From positions 1-25,202 of the forward strand of contig DASQXE010000051.1 in the NCBI GenBank assembly GCA_035639875.1: a stretch of 25,202 nt of DNA. The letters run 5' to 3'. Made by a program: the position numbers and the translations under genes. Under the pieces are notes generated by a model that saw only the letters and a list, made by a program, of their open reading frames with translations, was not told the origin of the DNA and did no database searches. The DNA comes from JAIBJP01 sp035639875 (GTDB lineage: Bacteria; Actinomycetota; Thermoleophilia; Gaiellales; Gaiellaceae). How positions within the stretch are numbered: position 1 is the first letter of the stretch; the number at the start of each line of letters is the position of its first letter. Positions 21,808 to 25,202 of this stretch are shown here, piece after piece.

Positions 21808-24039
21808 GTGTTCCGAGACCGCCTCGTACGCCTGTTCTCCGCGATCGTCGTCGGCCTCCGCTTCTTCATCGTGCCGGCGTGGATCGCGGCTGCCGCGCTC
21901 GCGGCCGCATCCCTCCCGGGTCTCGGCAGCGGCGAGCCGCTGGCGCTCGGGGGTCTCGTTCCCAAAGACGCAGAAGCGATTCACGTCGGCGAGCGCTCGG
22001 CGGAGCTCTTCCGGCTCCCGCTCATCGCGGACACGGTCGTCGTCCAGCGTGACCCGAAGGGTCTGTCCGCAGGCGCGCAAGCACGCGCGGTCGCTCGCGC
22101 TCTGGCGGTCAGCCAGACGCCCGAGCGGCCTGGCGCTATCGCCTTCGCGCTCCCGGTTACGAACGCATTCGAGCTCTTCCCCGGATCGCGCGAGCGGGGC
22201 ACGACGGCGCTCACGTACCTCTTCTTCGCGCCGGAGGCGACCCTGTCGGCGCGCGTGGCGGACGCCGAGGCCTACGCGGCGCGAATTTCGCGGCCCGGCG
22301 ACGCGCTGGTCGGCGTAACCGGTCCGGCGCCTGCCCGGCTGCGCCAGTACGACGAGATCTCGAGCCATCTCCCAATCGTCGAGGGAGCGACCGTGGCGCT
22401 CATCTTCCTCGTCGTCAGCCTGACGTTCCGTGCGTTCGGAGCGGCCCTCCTCACGCTCGTCGCCGCCGGCGTCGCGTTCGTCGTTTCGGACGGCGTGATC
22501 CCCTGGGTCGGCACGCAGCTCGGGGTGACCGTGCCGGCGGAGGTCGAGCCGCTCGTCGTCGCGCTCACCCTCGGGATCGTCACGGATTACGCCGTCTTCT
22601 ATCTCTCGGGCTGCCGCCGTCGGCTGCTCGAGGGAATGGGCCGCGTCGAATCCGCCCGGACCGTCACCCTGCACGTCACGCCGATCGTCGCCACCGCCGG
22701 GTTGATCGTGGTCGCCGGAACGGCCGCGCTCCTCGTCGGCAAGCTCGAATTCTTCCGCGCCTTCGGCCCAGCGCTCGCGATCACCGCTGCCGTCTCACTC
22801 GTCGTTGTGTTGACGCTCGTCCCGGGTGCGCTCGCGATCTTCGGGCGCATCCTCTACTGGCCCGGGGTTCGGGCACGCGACCTCGGGAGAGCCGGCCCGG
22901 AGGCCTTCTCGTCGCCCGCACGCGAGGCGATCGCGCGCTTCGTCAGCTCGCTCCCCGTATCCGCGCTGCTCGCCGTCGTTTGCGCCGGGGCTCTCCTGGT
23001 CGCCGCGACCGGCGTTCGCCATACGCAACTCTCCTTCCGCCTCATCGAAGGCCTCTCCCCGGGAACGAAGGAGCACCAGGCGGCGGAAGCGGCGAGCCAT
23101 GGATTCGCGCCGGGCGTGCTGGCGCCCACGGTCCTGCTCATCCAAGGGCCAGGCTTGGCGGGCAAGCGTGCACAGCTCGCGAGGCTCGAAGCGGAGCTCG
23201 GCGAGGAGCCCGGCGTCGCGGGAGTGATCGGACCGCGCGAGCAGATAAACGCGATCCGTAAGGACGTGTTCATCGCGCCGCGCGGGACGGCGGCGCGCTA
23301 CGCCATCATGCTCGACGACAGCCCCCTGGGAGCGCCGGCGATCCAGGACTTCCGCCGCCTCGACGAAGATCTCCCCGACTTGCTCGAGCAGGCGGGGCTG
23401 AGCGGAGCGTCCGCGGGCCTCACGGGCCAGACCGCGCTCGCGTCGGAAACCGTCGAGGCAGTGATCGACAGCTCGACGCGCGTCGGCGCCGTCGTGCTCG
23501 CCGTCAACTTCGTCCTATTGGCGCTTTTCCTACGCGCGCTCGTCGCACCCCTGTACCTCCTTGCGGCCACGCTCCTATCGGTCGCCGCCACGCTCGGCGT
23601 CACGACGTATTTCTTCCAGGACGTCCTCGGCCACGCCGATCTCACCTACTACGTTCCGTTCGCGGTCGGCGTGCTCCTCGTTTGTCTCGGCTCCGACTAC
23701 AACGTGTACGTCGTCGGGCGAATCTGGGAGGAGCTCCGCCACCGGAGCCTGCGCGAGGCGATCGCGGTCGCCGTGCCGCGCGCCTCCAAGGCGATCACGG
23801 TCGCCGGCGTGGCCCTCGCGCTATCGTTTGCGGTGCTCGCCGTCGTGCCCCTGGACGGGTTTCACGAGTTCGCGTTCATGATGGGCGTCGGCGTTCTCAT
23901 CGAGACGTTCGTCGTCCGCTCGCTGCTCATCCCTGCGCTGATCTCGCTGTTCGGGCGCACGAGCACATGGCCGGGGCGAACGCCGCCGCCTGCGCCCGTT
24001 TTTTCCCGCAAGGAGCGGGGTAGCGAAACACGGGCGTGA
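21808..24039 (+). CDS. MMPL/RND-family membrane transporter
   Basis: 743 residues starting with GTG at 21808. Two related halves each have a first helix, an extracytoplasmic domain and a helix bundle. The MMPL signature acidic residues are present in both: D260 in VTDYAVFYLSG and D630 in LGSDYNVYVVGR, each followed by basic residues. These Asp-Tyr pairs carry protons in MmpL3. The family exports lipids or drugs by proton antiport. No substrate is suggested. Its stop overlaps the first Mrp gene (GTGA), an unusual coupling that implies joint expression with a cation/proton antiporter. Confidence 0.9.
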   Translation: MFRDRLVRLFSAIVVGLRFFIVPAWIAAAALAAASLPGLGSGEPLALGGLVPKDAEAIHVGERSAELFRLPLIADTVVVQRDPKGLSAGAQARAVARALAVSQTPERPGAIAFALPVTNAFELFPGSRERGTTALTYLFFAPEATLSARVADAEAYAARISRPGDALVGVTGPAPARLRQYDEISSHLPIVEGATVALIFLVVSLTFRAFGAALLTLVAAGVAFVVSDGVIPWVGTQLGVTVPAEVEPLVVALTLGIVTDYAVFYLSGCRRRLLEGMGRVESARTVTLHVTPIVATAGLIVVAGTAALLVGKLEFFRAFGPALAITAAVSLVVVLTLVPGALAIFGRILYWPGVRARDLGRAGPEAFSSPAREAIARFVSSLPVSALLAVVCAGALLVAATGVRHTQLSFRLIEGLSPGTKEHQAAEAASHGFAPGVLAPTVLLIQGPGLAGKRAQLARLEAELGEEPGVAGVIGPREQINAIRKDVFIAPRGTAARYAIMLDDSPLGAPAIQDFRRLDEDLPDLLEQAGLSGASAGLTGQTALASETVEAVIDSSTRVGAVVLAVNFVLLALFLRALVAPLYLLAATLLSVAATLGVTTYFFQDVLGHADLTYYVPFAVGVLLVCLGSDYNVYVVGRIWEELRHRSLREAIAVAVPRASKAITVAGVALALSFAVLAVVPLDGFHEFAFMMGVGVLIETFVVRSLLIPALISLFGRTSTWPGRTPPPAPVFSRKERGSETRA

Positions 24040-24539
24040 AGGTGCGCTCCCTCCTCTTCCTCCTGGCCTGGTGGCCGCTCCTTTTCGGGCTCTGGGTCTT
24101 GTTGCTCGGAACGCGCTCGCTCGCCGAGCTCCTCGTCGGCGCCGTGTGCGCGGTTATCGCGGCGGTGGGAGCGGAGACCGTCCGGCACGGGAGCGGTGCG
24201 CGTTTCAGCGGCCGGGCTGCGTGGGTCCTCCCCGTGCTGCGCGTCCCCGCTCGCGTGGTCGTCGACTCGGCCGTCGTCTTCGCGGCGCTCGCTGAACGGC
24301 TCGTCGTCCGGCGCCGGCTCGTCGGCGCGCTCGAGCCGATTCACTTCGAGGCGGGAGGCGATCACCCGCGTTCGGCCGCGCGGCGCGCCCTCGCCATCTG
24401 GCTCGCTTCCGCCCCACCCAACACGGTCGCGCTGGGAATCGACGAGACCCGCGACGTCCTGCTCGTACATCGACTCGCCGCGACAAGGCGAGAGCTGCCC
24501 GGAAGCGAGCTCGCCCGCGAGTCCGCCCGCGGCCCGTGA
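24036..24539 (+). CDS. mnhE: Mrp/Mnh cation:proton antiporter subunit E
   Basis: 167 residues from GTG at 24036. Two N-terminal membrane helices, with WWPLLFGLWVLLLG then ELLVGAVCAVIAAVGA, are followed by the amphipathic soluble domain with the conserved IWLASAPPNTVALGID and DVLLVHRL. Subunit E belongs to the multi-protein Mrp complex that exchanges Na+ or K+ for H+ and serves pH and salt tolerance. Overlaps on both sides with the MMPL gene and with mnhF indicate a single transcript. Confidence 0.92.
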   Translation: MKVRSLLFLLAWWPLLFGLWVLLLGTRSLAELLVGAVCAVIAAVGAETVRHGSGARFSGRAAWVLPVLRVPARVVVDSAVVFAALAERLVVRRRLVGALEPIHFEAGGDHPRSAARRALAIWLASAPPNTVALGIDETRDVLLVHRLAATRRELPGSELARESARGP

Positions 24540-24787
24540 ACGGCTGGCTCGTCGCAGCGACGATCCTCCTGGCGAGCCTGGCTCCGCTCGTGTGGATCGT
24601 CCTGCGCGACTCCGCGCTCGAAGGTCTGGTGGCACTGGAGCTCGCGGGCGTCGTCGTGACGATGGTCCTGCTCCTCCTTGCGCAGGGCTTCGGCCGCACG
24701 ATCTACGTCGACCTCGCGCTCGTGCTGGCGCCCTTGCAGTTCGTGGGCGGGCTCGTGTTCGTGCGGATGCTGGAACGAGGCCCGTGA
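24536..24787 (+). CDS. mnhF: Mrp/Mnh cation:proton antiporter subunit F
   Basis: 83 residues, three membrane helices, starting with GTG at 24536 in a GTGA overlap with mnhE. The sequence LVALELAGVVVTMVLLLLAQ followed by YVDLALVLAPLQFVGGLVF matches MnhF, a small three-helix subunit of the complex. The size and the E-F-G order support the call. Confidence 0.9.
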   Translation: MNGWLVAATILLASLAPLVWIVLRDSALEGLVALELAGVVVTMVLLLLAQGFGRTIYVDLALVLAPLQFVGGLVFVRMLERGP

Positions 24788-25110
24788 ACGCGGAGACGGC
24801 CACCGTCTGGTCGCTCGTCGGCCTCGGCGTCGCCATCCAGCTGGCCTCCGTCCTTGGCGTCCTGGTCGCACGGGGCGTCTTCAACCGGCTCCACTTCGCC
24901 GGCCCGGCGGCGATGCTGGCTCCGGCCCCGATCGCCGCGGCGCTGGGGATCGCGAACCACCTCGGCCAGGTCGGCGTCAAGGCGCTCCTCGTCGCGCTCA
25001 CGCTCTTCGTCCTCAACCCCGTGCTCGTGCACGTCACCGCGCGGGCGGTGAGAATCCGCGATCTAGGCGAGTGGCGAACTCTCCCGCGCTCGCGCGCGAA
25101 GGAGCCGTGA
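24784..25110 (+). CDS. mnhG: Mrp/Mnh cation:proton antiporter subunit G
   Basis: 108 residues from GTG at 24784, overlapping the mnhF stop by four bases. Three hydrophobic helices, NRLHFAGPAAMLAPAPIAAA after the first helix, and VKALLVALTLFVLNPVLVH in the third match MnhG, which normally has an RLHxxxxAxT-like block after helix one. The longer open frame upstream is a shadow of mnhE and mnhF. Confidence 0.9.
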   Translation: MNAETATVWSLVGLGVAIQLASVLGVLVARGVFNRLHFAGPAAMLAPAPIAAALGIANHLGQVGVKALLVALTLFVLNPVLVHVTARAVRIRDLGEWRTLPRSRAKEP

Positions 25111-25202
25111 TGGCCCTGCAGGCGACGATCCTCGTCCTCGTCGCGCTGTGGGGAACCGGCGTCGTCCTGCAGCGTGATCCCGAGCGGCAGGCGGTCGCCG
25201 CG
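25110..25202 (+). CDS. Next Mrp operon gene, partial (DUF4040/MbhD-like or other Mrp subunit)
   Basis: ATG at 25110 shares one base with the mnhG stop (TGATG); a GTG at 25107 is in the same frame. Thirty-one residues are visible, MALQATILVLVALWGTGVVL then QRDPERQAVAA, one membrane helix followed by a polar loop. In actinobacterial Mrp operons the gene after mnhG is often a DUF4040/MbhD-type subunit, and the QRD loop fits that. The window ends inside the gene. Confidence 0.6.
   Translation, partial: MALQATILVLVALWGTGVVLQRDPERQAVAA

Overview
The window is GC-rich (mostly G or C at third codon positions), densely coding DNA with many GTG and TTG starts and start/stop overlaps of 1-4 bases. The gene content (Ku, paired PRC-barrel proteins, GH15 trehalase-like enzyme, Mrp antiporter genes, an AAA/TPR protein of the cyclase-ATPase type) suggests a high-GC actinobacterium, perhaps of class Thermoleophilia. 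That placement is inference. I saw no tRNA, rRNA, CRISPR array, insertion sequence or phage gene. The longest gene-free stretch is about 90 bases (12863-12951), so nothing over 300 bases is unexplained.

Left part (1-8168). The window opens inside an AAA-ATPase/TPR regulator. It continues with a glycosyltransferase fused to a PHP metal-dependent phosphoesterase domain, a divergent uracil-DNA-glycosylase-fold protein, and a small membrane protein carrying the landmarks of a presenilin-type intramembrane aspartyl protease. The latter converges, with overlapping 3' ends, on a minus-strand pair: a RlmD/TrmA-type RNA methyltransferase and a metallophosphoesterase. A small secreted protein broken by an apparent frameshift in a G run follows.

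Middle (8169-14980). A YjbQ-family protein is divergent from an M3-like zinc peptidase. The peptidase is coupled to a P-loop protein resembling cyclic 2,3-diphosphoglycerate synthetase, which is followed by carbamate kinase. Two hairpins separate carbamate kinase from a convergent Hsp20 gene with a recognisable promoter. Ornithine carbamoyltransferase, a rhomboid protease and a minimal HExxH zincin form a compact plus-strand group ending at a palindromic hairpin.

Right part (14981-25202). An eleven-gene minus-strand series runs from 21776 down to 14992: GH15 enzyme, membrane protein, DUF2231 membrane protein, Ku, a 41-residue membrane peptide, a lipoprotein, an Nramp-like transporter with altered metal-site motifs, two PRC-barrel proteins, a 58-residue protein and a DUF1360 protein. 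Almost every junction is a 1-4 base overlap, so this is probably one or two operons and is the best candidate here for an undescribed module (metal transport plus stress and DNA-end repair). Divergent from it, an MMPL/RND exporter is coupled to the start of an Mrp (Mnh) cation/proton antiporter operon, genes E, F, G and the beginning of a further subunit at the window end.
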